Positions 12,773-23,132 of a DNA stretch of 64,000 nucleotides are shown piece after piece. Position 1 is the first letter of the stretch; every line of letters starts with the position of its first letter. The notes beneath the pieces are model-generated. The model did not search any database. It saw only the letters and a program-made list of their open reading frames with translations, and was not told the origin of the DNA. A program made the position numbers and the translations under genes. Source of the DNA: Solen grandis (lineage: Eukaryota; Mollusca; Bivalvia; Adapedonta; Solenidae). The stretch is from assembly GCA_021229015.1 (NCBI GenBank), contig CM037788.1, positions 42,393,774 through 42,457,773 of the forward strand. The letters run 5' to 3'.

Positions 12773-14434
12773 TTTAGATTACCTGAGCTCATGTGCTCAG
12801 GATAAGCTATTAGGATTGATGAATGTCCCTCGTCCGTCCGTCATCCACAAAAAGTTTGTTTGCACTCTAGCATCTTCAGCTCTTATGCAATCACCTTCAA
12901 ACTTTATAACAATGTTCATTACCATAATATCTCAGCCAAGTTCAATTATGGCTGATATTGGCATATTAGGTCAGGAGTTATGCTCCTTTAAATCTTAAAA
13001 AATGCCATATTTCAGTTTGTTTGCACTCTAGCATCTTCATTTCTCAAGTAATCATCTTGAAACTCTATGGCAATGTTAATTACAACGTGCTCAAGGTGAG
13101 CTTTTGTGATCGCCCTTCGTCTGGCGTCCGTCATGCGTCATTCGTCATCAACAATTTGGCTTGTTAACACTCTAGAGGCCATATTTTTTGGTCAATCTTC
13201 ATGAAACTTGGTCAGAATGTTTGTCTCCATAAAATCTTGGACAAGTTCGAAATTAGGTCATGTGGGGTCAAAAAGTAGGTCACGAGGTCAAATCTTAGTA
13301 AAACCTTGTAAACACTCTAGAGGCCACATTTTTGGCCCAATCTTCATGAAACTTGGTCAGAATGTTTCTCTCCATAAAATCTTGGACAAGTTCAAATTTG
13401 GGTCATGTGGGGTCAAAATGTAGGTGTTGAGGTCAAATCTTAAAAAAATCTTGTTAACACTCTAGAGGCCACATTTTTGTCCCAATCTTTATGAAACTTG
13501 GTCAGAATGTTTGTTTTCATAAAATCTTGGACAAGTTTGAAAGTGGGTCATGTAATGTCAAAAAGTAGGTCAATATGAAAAAAAATCCAAGAAAAACCTT
13601 GTTAACACTAGAGGCCACATTTTTGGCCCAATCTTCATGAAAGTTGGTCGGAATGTCTGTTTCCATAAATCTTGGACAAGTTTGAAAGTGGGTCATGTAA
13701 TGTCAAAAAGTAGGTCAATATGAAAAATCCAACATATGTTGCTCATTTATAATCAGGTGAGCGATTCAGGGCCATCATGGCCCTCTTGTAGTATTAGATG
13801 ATGCCAAATTTCACTTTATTTGCACTCTAGCATTTTCATTTCTTAAGCAATCATCTTCAAACTCTATGACAATGATTATAGCCATATTCTTTTGGCCAGG
13901 ATCGATTATGGTTGATATCGGCCAATTAGGACAGGAGTTATGCCCCTTTCAATCTTAAAAAATGCCAGATTTCTCTTTGTTTACACTCTAATATCTTCAT
14001 TTCTTGAGCAATCATTTTCAAACTTTATGACATTATTTATAGCCATAATCTTACCAAATTTGCACTCTACACTTCATTCTTAGCAATCATTTTCAAAATA
14101 TCTGATAATGTTAGTAGCCATAATCTCTATGCCAGGTTTCGACTATGGCTGATATCAGGTTATAAGTTGGGAGTTATTGCCCTTTCATGAATAAAAATGC
14201 CAGATTTCACTGTTTAAGTTGAATTTCTGCAATTTGCTTAAATTTTTGAATTTTTTAAACCAAAAGTTTACTTCAAATTTTGACCACAGGCACTGTTTAG
14301 TTTGTGGAATTGAAATGATCTCATGGATTATGTATTCAGTACAACTATACTATAATTAAGTAACTTGTACAGGCAATGAAGGCAATTTTCCTCAGGTGAG
14401 CATCTTTAGGGCCATCTTTGCCCTCTTGTTTAAA
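12773..14434 (+). mobile_element. Hairpin-ended element, subtype D, split by a nested copy
   Basis: The left end at 12773 (TTAGATTACCTGAGCTCATG, then GTGCTCAGGATAAGC) is followed by CGTCCGTCCGTCATCC. The interior has units of about 170 bp (TTTGCACTCTAGCATCTTCA, GCTGATAT, AGGAGTTATGC). The right end at about 14392-14432 reads CTCAGGTGAGCATC then GGGCCATCTTTGCCCTCTTGTT. It is interrupted by a subtype B copy at about 13084-13797. Units continue on both sides of the nested copy, which supports the nesting. Confidence 0.65.
13084..13797 (+). mobile_element. Hairpin-ended element, subtype B, nested in subtype D
   Basis: It starts GTGCTCAAGGTGAGCTTTTG with a truncated left hairpin, then TCCGTCATGCGTCATTCGTC, then four units of about 140 bp. 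Each unit begins at ACACTCTAGAGGCC and includes ATGAAACTTGGTCAGAATG and GGGTCATGTGGGGTCAAAA. The right end is CAGGTGAGCGATTCAGGGCC then ATCATGGCCCTCTTGT. No coding capacity; frames through the units are repeat artefacts. Confidence 0.7.
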
Positions 14435-15054
14435 AATTAGGTTAGGAGGAGGGATAAAAATAAAAGCCTTGAAAAGTGATGTAGAAAAATAAAATAAGAA
14501 TAACCCAGATTTTTCCATTTTTTTCAAAATTTAATTGCCTGCATTTAGTGTGAGGGATCTCCATTATTACAGATGAAAGTTTATTGTATTTATTTTTTAC
14601 AAGCATATAATTACAAAATATTCCTATTTAATCATGTAGATCTATAAATAAGTGGATTTGTGTTTTCTAATTAATAATCAAACAATAGCCCTCTGACAAA
14701 CACCCTGAAAGTAATGTCTGCAAATTTCAATATCCTTCTAAGTTCGTCTGCAAATTTCAATATCCTTCTAAGTTCTTATCTAGACTATTGTCTGCACAAA
14801 CCCTTTTTTGTGTACAAAGTGTCTGCAATGAATTTTGTTTTTGACTTCCACACCCAATTAGGCATTGTGGAAGACCAAACATAATTAAATGTGGTTTATT
14901 TAACACTCACAAATTGGTAAACATATTGTCATCACCCATGTATGTAGTGCTCACTTCTGCCTCAAGTTTTCGTATTTTACCGACGCATTACCAAAAACAC
15001 TTTTTGCCGATTTGGTTGTGCGGTATTCAGTACTATTTAGTTATAAAAATTCTC

Positions 15055-15096
<42 letters not shown>

Positions 15097-15175
15097 TTTT
15101 TGAAAAGTAGAGATGTGAATGATAATAAATGCCATAATCTCACTTACTCGCGGAATCAGTAGAACATTTGTCACC
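14435..15175. other. Gene-free stretch with simple repeats
   Basis: No gene is seen. It contains a 30-bp perfect tandem duplication (GTCTGCAAATTTCAATATCC and on) at 14716-14775, and an (AT)n tract at about 15059-15088 running into about 14 T residues to 15101. Confidence 0.7.
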
Positions 15176-16060
15176 TTTTTAGCTCCCCAGAGCACTTGTG
15201 CTCGGGTGAGCTTTTGTGATCGCCTTTTGTCCGTCGTGCGTCGTCCGTTGTCAACAATTGCTTGTGAACACTCTAGAGGCCACAGTTTTGGCCCAATCTT
15301 CATAATTGGTAGATGTTTGCTACATGATATCTCGGATGAGTTCGAAATTTGGTCACATGGGGTCAAAAACTAGGTCACCAGGTCAAATCTTAGAAAAACC
15401 TTGTGAACACTCTAGAGGCCACAGTTTTGGCCCAATCTTCAATAGATTTGGTAAGGATGTTTGTCTACATGATATCTCGGATGAGTTCGAAATTGGGTCA
15501 TGTGGGGTCAAAAACTAGGTCACCAGGTCAAATCTTAGAAAAACCTTGTGAACACTCTAGAGGCCACAGTTTTGGCCCAATCTTCATGAAACTTTGTCAG
15601 GATGTTTGTCTACAATATATCTCGGATGAGTTCGAAATTGGGTAATGTGGGGTCAAAAACTAGGTCACCAGGTCAAATCCTAGAAAAACCTTTTTAACAC
15701 CATAGAGGCCACAGTTTTGGCCCAATCTTCATGAAACTTGGTCAGGATGTTTGTCTACATGATATCTCGGATGAGTTTGTAATTGGGTCACTTTGGTTCA
15801 AAAACTAGGTCACCAGGTCAAATCTAAGAAAAACCTTGTGAACACTCTAGAGGCCTACATTTTTGTCCCAGTCTTCATTAAAATGATATGAATGATGAAT
15901 GCATGAATTCCCAGTTGAGTGCAAATTCAGGTAGAATCAAAATGTAGGTCACTTAGTCAAATGTTAGAAAAACACTTTAGATGCCAGATTTTTTGTCATT
16001 ATGCCTAACACAGCCATCTTACTCAGGTGAACGACACAGGGCCATAATGGCCCTCTTGTT
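15176..16060 (+). mobile_element. Hairpin-ended element, subtype B (plus)
   Basis: The left end is TTTTTAGCTCCCCAGAGCAC then GTGCTCGGGTGAGC; then CCGTCGTGCGTCGTCCGTTG. About five tandem units of about 143 bp follow (ACACTCTAGAGGCCACAG, GATATCTCGGATGAGTT, CTAGGTCACCAGGTCAAATC), the last degraded. The right end is CAGGTGAACGACACAGGGCC then ATAATGGCCCTCTTGTTT. Several overlapping frames with a repeated SRMSSKFGHMGSK-like pattern are by-products of the units. Confidence 0.75.
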
Positions 16061-16810
16061 TTTATTAGGGTTTTGCAATATTTGGTATGGTACTCCCATT
16101 AAACGTTTGGCCCTACACCAAAAAAAAAAATATAAAAAAATCTATTGAGTGGTCAATAAAAATGTTATGGAGCCAATCAAATATAATTTGGCATACCTTA
16201 AAAAACGAAAAAAAGGAGTGAAATCTTACGGCTGATAAATGACATTGCTCTTTGGGCGTTGGTATCTTGCAAATTTTACAGATGCACTCAATTATTAATG
16301 CAAATTTTACAGATGCACTCAAGTATTAAAATCCTATAATCAGCTATAGCAACCCAGGGTTATCACATGATCAGCATTGACCAAGTTTCTATGAACCTAA
16401 CATTAACAGTCGCTTATGGGCAGGCTTGGAAAATCTTTCCTGAATGTGTGATCTATGGTCTAATTGAACTATTGCAGGGCTACTTAGGAAATGAATGCAA
16501 ACATGGACCTCTGTTCTAGATATCAGTTCATTCACCCACAAAAAGTCAAAATTTCAAAAGAATAATTTCTAACAATGTAGAATTGCTGTTCCTAGGGGAA
16601 AAAGAGACAAATTTGTTGAATTCTGATGTGTCTGGATTTGAAAAAAGAAAGTGATTTTTATATTAAAGAAAAAAAATCTGATTGTTAAAAAAGTACTCTC
16701 TTTGCTTGAAATTGTTCCTAGATACTCTCTAAAGCGTAAAGAGACCTTTACAAAAAGATTTGAACAGAAGTAAGAATGTAAAAATTAATGTATGTTGCAA
16801 TGTTTTCATT
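16061..16810. other. Gene-free stretch
   Basis: No gene is seen. A local duplication of the block GCAAATTTTACAGATGCACT lies at about 16267-16330. Confidence 0.5.
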
Positions 16811-17517
16811 TTTAGCTCACCTGAGCCCAACGCCTTTGTGATCGCCCTTTGTCCGTCGTTCGATGTGCGTCATCAACAATTTGGCTTGTTAACACTCTAG
16901 AGGCCATAATTTTAGCCCAATCTTCATGAAACTTGGTCAGAATGTTTCTCTCCATAAAATCTGGGACAAGTTCGAATTTTGGTCATGTGGGTCAAAAAGT
17001 AGGTCACGAGGTCAAATCTTAGTTAAACCTTGTTAAGACTCTAGAGGCCACATTTTTGGCCATATCTTCATGAAACTTGGTCAGAATGTTTGTTTCCATT
17101 AAATCTTGGATAAGTTCCAATTCTGGTCATGTGGGGTCAAAAAGAAGGTCACCAGGTCAAATCTTAGAAAAACCTTGTTAACAATCTAGAGGCCACAGTT
17201 TTGGCCCAATCTTTATGAAACTTGGTCAGAATGTTTGTTGTTTCCATAAAATCTTGGACAGGTTCGAATTTGGGTCATATCGGGTCGAAAAGTAGTTCAT
17301 GAGGTCAAATCTTAGAAAAACCTTGTTAACACTCTGGAGGCCACATTTTTGGCCCAATCTTTATGAAACTTAGTCAGAATGTCTGTTTCCATAAAATCTT
17401 GGACAAGCTTGAAAGTGGGTCATGTGGGGTCAAAAAGTAGGTCAATATGAAAAATCCAACATATGTTGCTCATTTATAATCAGGTGAGTCATTCAGGGCC
17501 ATCATGGCCCTCTTGTT
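16811..17517 (+). mobile_element. Hairpin-ended element, subtype B (plus)
   Basis: The left end TTTAGCTCACCTGAGCCCAA lost part of its hairpin. It is followed by TTTGTCCGTCGTTCG and about four units of about 143 bp of the same type as at 13084 and 15176. The right end is CAGGTGAGTCATTCAGGGCC then ATCATGGCCCTCTTGTTT. Flanking bases are T-rich on both sides. Confidence 0.75.
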
Positions 17518-18835
17518 TAATTTCTTTTACATGTCTCTGAATACATGTGTATGTATACCCTTGCTTTAAACTATTCTCAAAGCACATACCATATACACTG
17601 GCAGATTAGACACACTTTTTTCTGTCCTTTTCATCCATTCTTAATTTATTAGCTGGCATTAAATACCGTCACAACAATGGTTAACTCCAACTCAGCAACA
17701 CAAAAACAACATTGTTTTATTGAGTCTTTAACTTTTAACAAGAACCATTTAAATGCAACAAAATGATCCAAGTTCAATTCTCACTTTGTTCCAGCCTCTT
17801 ATAAACTAAGAGCAACAGCAACCTTTTTAATTAGAATTAAATGTATTCAGAGATTTTTTCCAGTACAACAAGTGCTTCCCAAAATTCATACTGTATAATG
17901 GAAATTGTCTTTTGCTATCATTTTCATTCCCTTGAGAAAAAAAATTCCTGATACTGTGCATGCTATAGACTTGATTGTAGAACTGAGGTCCAATTCACTA
18001 TACATGAATGAAAAGTGTTTATATTTCAGCCACTCTCAAATTAGACTTTCTGGAAAGACATATGACACTGTATTCCCATGTTACTAGCCTTGTATTAGAG
18101 AATTTGTCTTGTTACAATTTTCCTGGGACCAAACCGAAGTTGATGAGAGCATCTGTCCCTTGACCGAGACTTCCAGATTTTCTAAAAAGAAAAGGGTTCT
18201 GGTATGTCTCCCTTGCTTCGGGCACTGAGTTCTATTGGTTGGCCTGGTATCAGGATAGTGGGACTGCATGTGGTATCATGATTCATCATGCTGTTTGTCT
18301 ATGCTTTATATTTTTGTAAGAGAGCCCTATATATCTGTCCACAAAGAACAGAAATACTTTGAGTGGAATGTAAAACTCAAGAAAGCAATGTCTCTGATAA
18401 CTGAGAATAAAAGATGAGGGTTTCTGGCTTTTCAAAATATATTGAAGATAAAACATATTTATAATTATATATTATACATGTAGCCTTAATTTATATTGAG
18501 GTCTATGACTTAAGTTTAGTAAATGGTTAAACCTGTGTTTTATGATTCCTGAAAACACATTATATTATGCATTATGTTTCCATTGAACTGCCACCTGCAT
18601 AAGACAGCCACTTTGTTGTGTTTACGTGTCTGCAGTTTTAATTGGGTTTTGTTGGCTAGTCTGGAATTCCACTGACAATACTTAGCATTAAGTAATACTT
18701 TAGTTATGAAATTAGATCCAAACACATTCCATCATTCTTGTTATATTAAATACACATAAATTATTACCTTAAGGGCTGAAAGTATTTGTTACAAAATGAA
18801 ATATTGGAGTATTTTATGTACGTACGTCCATCCCG
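17518..18835. other. Gene-free stretch with a SINE remnant
   Basis: No gene is seen. At about 18190-18390 there is a diverged plus-strand remnant of SINE type 1 (GTTGGCCTGGTATCAGGATA, then TGTGGTATCATGAT) without a tRNA head or intact tail. Confidence 0.55.
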
Positions 18836-19749
18836 AAAGTTTGATGGGAGCATAACTCAAAACCTATTAGAGATATCAACATGAAACTTCATAGGTAGAT
18901 AGAGCTTGATGAAGAGAATTGCAGTGCCATTGAACCTTAACTCTATTTTGTATGATTTAGGAGTTATTGCCCTTTGTTATTTTTCATACTTAAATTTTGT
19001 CCGGAGCATAACTCAAAGGCTATAAGAGGTATCAACATAAAACTTCATAGCTACATAGAGCTTGATAAAAGAGAAGTGCACTGCACAAGAACCATAACTC
19101 TATTTTGTATGATTTAGGAGTTATTGCCCTTTGTTATTTTTCATACTTAAATTTTGTCCGGAGCATGACTCAAAACCTATAAGAGGTATCAACATGAAAC
19201 TTCATAGGTAGATATTTTTATGCCTCCACCACTTATTGTGGGGTTGGGGCATATAGATTTGCCTTTGTCCATCCATCATCAGTCCATCTGTCAGTCAGTA
19301 CATCTGTCCCAAAAGTTTGTCTGGAGCATAACATGAATACTAATACTGGGATTGAATTCAAGGTTGATACTTCATGCATTCAGGAGAAGTGCATTGACCA
19401 AGTTCTGTAACAAGTAATTTGGAGTTATTGTCCTTTGTTCTGAAAGTTAGTCCAGAGCATAACTTGAATACTAATACAGGGATTGACTTTAAAGTTGATA
19501 TTTATGTAGCATGCATACTGAAAAAGTGCTAGAGAAAGTATTGATGTAGTAACTGCAGCTATGAAAAGGCTGAGAAAAAAACCAACCAACCGGTGTTTAA
19601 TTGGCTATAGCAGGCCAAAAATTTTAATATTGTATATTTTTAATTTGATTAAAAGCATTGAATGACCCTATGTTGTTTTCCCTTGTACATTTTTGTTACT
19701 TACTTACTTCGATCATCTTCTCCTGGTTAGAATTATATTTCAGATTACC

Positions 19750-20035
19750 ATTTCCAGTGGCTGAGTGGTTAGAGCATCTGCCTCTGGAGCAGGAGGTCTT
19801 GGGTTCAATCCCTGGTAAAAGGTACTGGTATAGCTCCCTTGCTTGGTGCTCAGTATAAGGGTGGTTCCAGGACTGGTTGGCCTGGTGTCAGGATAATGTG
19901 AGTGGGTGTGGTATCATGCCACATGTCTATGGCGTGACATTGCAGTGTGGCAACACTATATCTGTCTCAAGTAGACATTGTCTCCAAATGACTGAAATAC
20001 TGTCGGTGGGACGTTAAACGCTACAACAAACAAAC
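19750..20035 (+). mobile_element. tRNA-derived SINE, type 1, best copy
   Basis: The head CAGTGGCTGAGTGGTTAGAG matches a polymerase III A box and GGGTTCAATCCCTGG is a good B box about 40 bp downstream, as in a tRNA. The body then carries GGATAATGTGAGTGGGTG and ends ACTGAAATACTGTCGGTGGG, then ACGTTAAACGCTACAACAAA. The partner in the other arm is at 62833-63112 (minus). The tail resembles molluscan V-SINE-like 3' domains, but I cannot assign the family name. Confidence 0.8.
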
Positions 20036-20364
20036 ATATTTCAAGTTCTGGGTGATTCACAGCGATATATAAACAAACAAGAACAATGGTTTTGTAAGCA
20101 TTTCTTTCATAATTATATTGAAGAAATCACAAACAGACAACAATTTTCTGGCAAGTACATACGATAGAGCTTTAATACCAATTTAAGATATGAATACAAA
20201 TCATATAGACTTCGCCAATCGCCAATATGGCTTCCTAGTGGGTGGGGTAAAGTTCGGAAACACGAAGGAAAAACTGAATTCTCATGTATTGTGCGCACCC
20301 CTTCTTGGAAATTGAAATTGAAGTCATAAAAAATGAGCACAATACAAGAGTGTGTACGGTACGT

Positions 20365-20936
20365 TTTCTGGACTTTTTTTTCTAAACACTTGCAGATAGT
20401 GATCTAATATTTGGTATGTGAGTCAACCACCATAAGTTACAGATCATGTTTGAGTTTCATTCCGGTCCACTGATTTTTGACAAATTACGGGCCGTAGAAA
20501 ATTTCTTTAAAATAGCAGTTTTTCGGCCTTTTTTTTTCTAAACGCTTGCAGATATTGATCTGATATTTGTAATGTGAGTTTACCACTTTTGGTTACAAAT
20601 CAAGTTCAAGTTTCATTCTGGTCCACTGATTTTTGACGAAATTACGGGCCTTGGACTTTGGTATATGAGTCAACCACCATAAGTTACAGATCATGTTTGA
20701 GTTTCATTCCGGACCACTGATTTTTGACAAATTACAGGCCTTAGAAAATTTCTTTAAAATAGCAGTATTCCAGACTTTTTTCTAAACGCTTGCAGTTATT
20801 GATCTGATATTTGGAAGTATTAGTCTACCACCATGAGTTACAGATCAAGTTTGAGTTTTGTACCAGTCCACTGATTTTTGACAAATTAAGGGCCTTGGAT
20901 ATAGAAAATTTCTTTCAAATAGCAGTTTTCCTAACT
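20365..20936 (+). repeat. Tandem array of about 130-bp units
   Basis: About four diverged units each contain TCTAAACGCTTGCAGAT, GATCTGATATTTG, CATGTTTGAGTTTCATTC, GTCCACTGATTTTTGAC and a GCCTTAGAAAATTTCTTT block. The matching array in the other arm (about 61970-62500) differs by an internal deletion, so the arms have changed independently in this part. Confidence 0.7.
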
Positions 20937-21905
20937 TTTTAGCTCACCTGAGCACAACGTGCTCATGGTGAGCTTTTGTGAACGCCTTTTGTCCGTCGTG
21001 CGTGCGTGCGTCCGTCGTCAACAATTTGCTTTAAACAACATCTCCTCATGAACCACTGAAGGGATTTTGACCAAACTTCACAGGAATCATCCTTATGATG
21101 CCCTCTATCAAAGTTGTACAAATTATTCAGATTGGTTTAAAAAAGTAGGTCACAGGAGCTAAAAATAGATTTTAAAAATGCAAACTTTGAAAATCTTCTT
21201 CTGCAAAACTGCAAGGCCTAGAGCTTAGATATTTGGTATGTATCATCATCTTATGGGCCATTACCAAGATTGTACAAATCATAGCCCTACGGTGATAAAT
21301 GCCCCACAGTTTTACATAGAGTTATATAGGAAAATCTTTATAAATCTTCTTCTATGAATCCATTAGGCCTAGAGCTTAGATATTTGGTATGTATCATCAT
21401 CTTATGGGCCATTACCAAGATTGTACAAATCATAGCCCTACGGTGATAAATGCCCCCACACCAGGGGTCACTTGTTTTACATAGAGTTATATAGGAAAAT
21501 CTTTATAAATCTTCTTCTATGAATCCATTAGGCCTAGAGCTTAGATATTTGGTATGTAGCATCATCTAATGGTTCATTACCAAGATTGTTCAAATCATAG
21601 CCCTACGGTGATAAATGCCCCCGCACCAGGGGTCACAGTTGTTTTACATAGAGTTATACATGTATAAGAAAATCTTTAAAAATCTTCTTCTATGAATCTA
21701 TAAGGCCTAGAGATTAGATATTTGGTATGTAGCATCATCTTATGGTTCATTACCAAGATTGTACAAATCATGACCCTATGGTGATAAATGCCCCGCACCC
21801 TGGGTCACTTGTTTTACATAGAGTTATATAGGAAAATCTTTAAAAATCTTCTTCTATGATTCCATTAGGCCTAGAGCTTAGATATTTGGTATGTAGCATC
21901 ATCTT
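20937..21905 (+). mobile_element. Hairpin-ended element, subtype C (plus), cut by gap
   Basis: The left end is TTTTTAGCTCACCTGAGCAC, then GTGCTCATGGTGAGC and a CGTGCGTGCGTCCGTCGTC microsatellite. The interior has at least four units of about 170 bp (GGCCTAGAGCTTAGATATTT, ATAGCCCTACGGTGATAAAT, GCCCCCACACCAGGGGTCAC). The right end lies in the N gap. Its inverted partner (60950-61962) keeps both ends. Confidence 0.75.
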
Positions 21906-22005
21906 NNNNNNNNNNNNNNNNNNNNNNNNNNNNNNNNNNNNNNNNNNNNNNNNNNNNNNNNNNNNNNNNNNNNNNNNNNNNNNNNNNNNNNNNNNNNNNN
22001 NNNNN
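21906..22005. other. Assembly gap of 100 N
   Basis: Exactly 100 N residues, the usual placeholder for a scaffold join of unknown size. It falls inside a tandem array, where contigs often break. Confidence 0.95.
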
Positions 22006-22290
22006 TGACAATAAATATGAAATTAAACAAAAGGCAGTAACTCAAGAAATATAATGAGCCCAGTTAAGGTTCTTGTGCAATGCACTTTTCCTCATGTGCA
22101 GAGTTATGGTTCTTATGTGATTCTTATGTGATTCATTTTTCCTCCATGAGATCTATCCCCCTGTAAAGTTTCAAGTTGATAGCTTTTATGTTTTTTGAGT
22201 TATGCTCCAGACAGAAAGTGTGACAGACTGACCTACAGATGGACAGACACAGGATGGACAAAGTGGCAATTATATGTTCACCTCTGAAGG
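22006..22290 (-). repeat. Interspersed repeat fragment (type E)
   Basis: It contains GCAGTAACTCAAGAAAT, TTCTTGTGCAATGCAC, TTTCAAGTTGATAGC and GAGTTATGCTCCAGACAGAA blocks, the same motifs in the same order as the minus-oriented units at 40490-41210. It ends in a degraded GACAGACTG-type microsatellite. No coding capacity. Confidence 0.55.
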
Positions 22291-23132
22291 AGAACCTTGT
22301 TAATCTGAAGTCATAGGGATCGGGCTGAAAACTTCGAAATAATGATAATTCGGATTAAAAATCCAATGATAAATTTTGGTTTTTGTGCATGTATGTTTGA
22401 GTTATCATTACCGGTGAGTATCGTGAAAATCACTACGCTGTAAAAACAACTACTGGTACGTATGAAATGAAAAACGGATACTGTACGTAAGAAGGTCTTC
22501 ATGAAAATACAAACACATACAGCAGATAGGGTTAAGACAAACCCAGTTATTCCCCCCGACACACCGTGTATTTCACTGGATTGTTCTGACATTGACAATT
22601 GTGAGGAATTATCTTTGGAGACAATAATTCTTTCGGACGTAAGTGTGCAGAGACGACAGAGATATAATTGATGATTAATCTCTGCTGACTAAATTTAAAA
22701 TTCACATAAAAAACAAGTATTCAAAATCTGACATCTGGGTTTATCTGCTGACGTGTGTCTGTTACTCAACCTGTCAGATATCAATTAGAAGTAATCAATA
22801 ATTTCCGGTCAGACACGTGCTGATAATCCCTACCTGGAAAAAGGTGCTAAAAACTTACTTGAGCCATCATTCCAGTGACGCCGAAAAATAAACTGACCCG
22901 TGTACGATTGAAGTTAAGGGTGATATATCTTCGAAAATGTATGAAAATAGACTTCGAAATAAAAATTGAAAAATAGGTATAAACAGTGAACTCGGGACCG
23001 GGATTTAACTTCGATATAGCGAAATTCAGATTAAACATTTTATTTTTAGTTAAAATAGAAAAATCGGGACCAAAAAAAATCTTCGAAATGGTGAGGAATT
23101 TGGTTTAACGATGTTCGGTTTGACGAGGTTCT
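22291..23132. mobile_element. Candidate MITE of about 840 bp with imperfect TIRs
   Basis: The left end AGAACCTTGTTAATCTGAA and the complement of the right end, AGAACCTCGTCAAACCGAA, are related inverted repeats, followed inside by further TTCGAAAT-rich matching blocks. The interior has the TTCGAAAT / TTCGGATTAAA motifs of a diffuse repeat. The 95-codon minus-strand frame at 22311-22598 has a hydrophobic run but no domain I recognise. Confidence 0.5.

Larger units (their letters stand above)
18836..21905 (+). repeat. Left arm of a >3-kb inverted repeat
   Basis: The sequence from 18836 rightwards is the near-identical reverse complement of the sequence running left from 64000 to about 60950. 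The order is the same in both arms: three units of about 160 bp (CGGAGCATAACTCAAA type), a GCCTCCACCACTTATTGTGG block, a SINE (19750-20035), a CCAAT-containing block (20100-20360), units of about 130 bp (20365-20935) and a hairpin-ended subtype C element (from 20937). The arm runs into the N gap, so its inner end is unknown. The 75-codon frame at 20113-20340 (minus) and its partner at 62524-62739 differ at two of 66 aligned residues. Confidence 0.85.

Noticed and set aside
13208..15645. Repeated frames with MSSKFGHMGSK-like sequence as a repeat protein gene
   Set aside because: They are translations of the 143-bp tandem units of hairpin-ended elements, with no conserved frame between copies.
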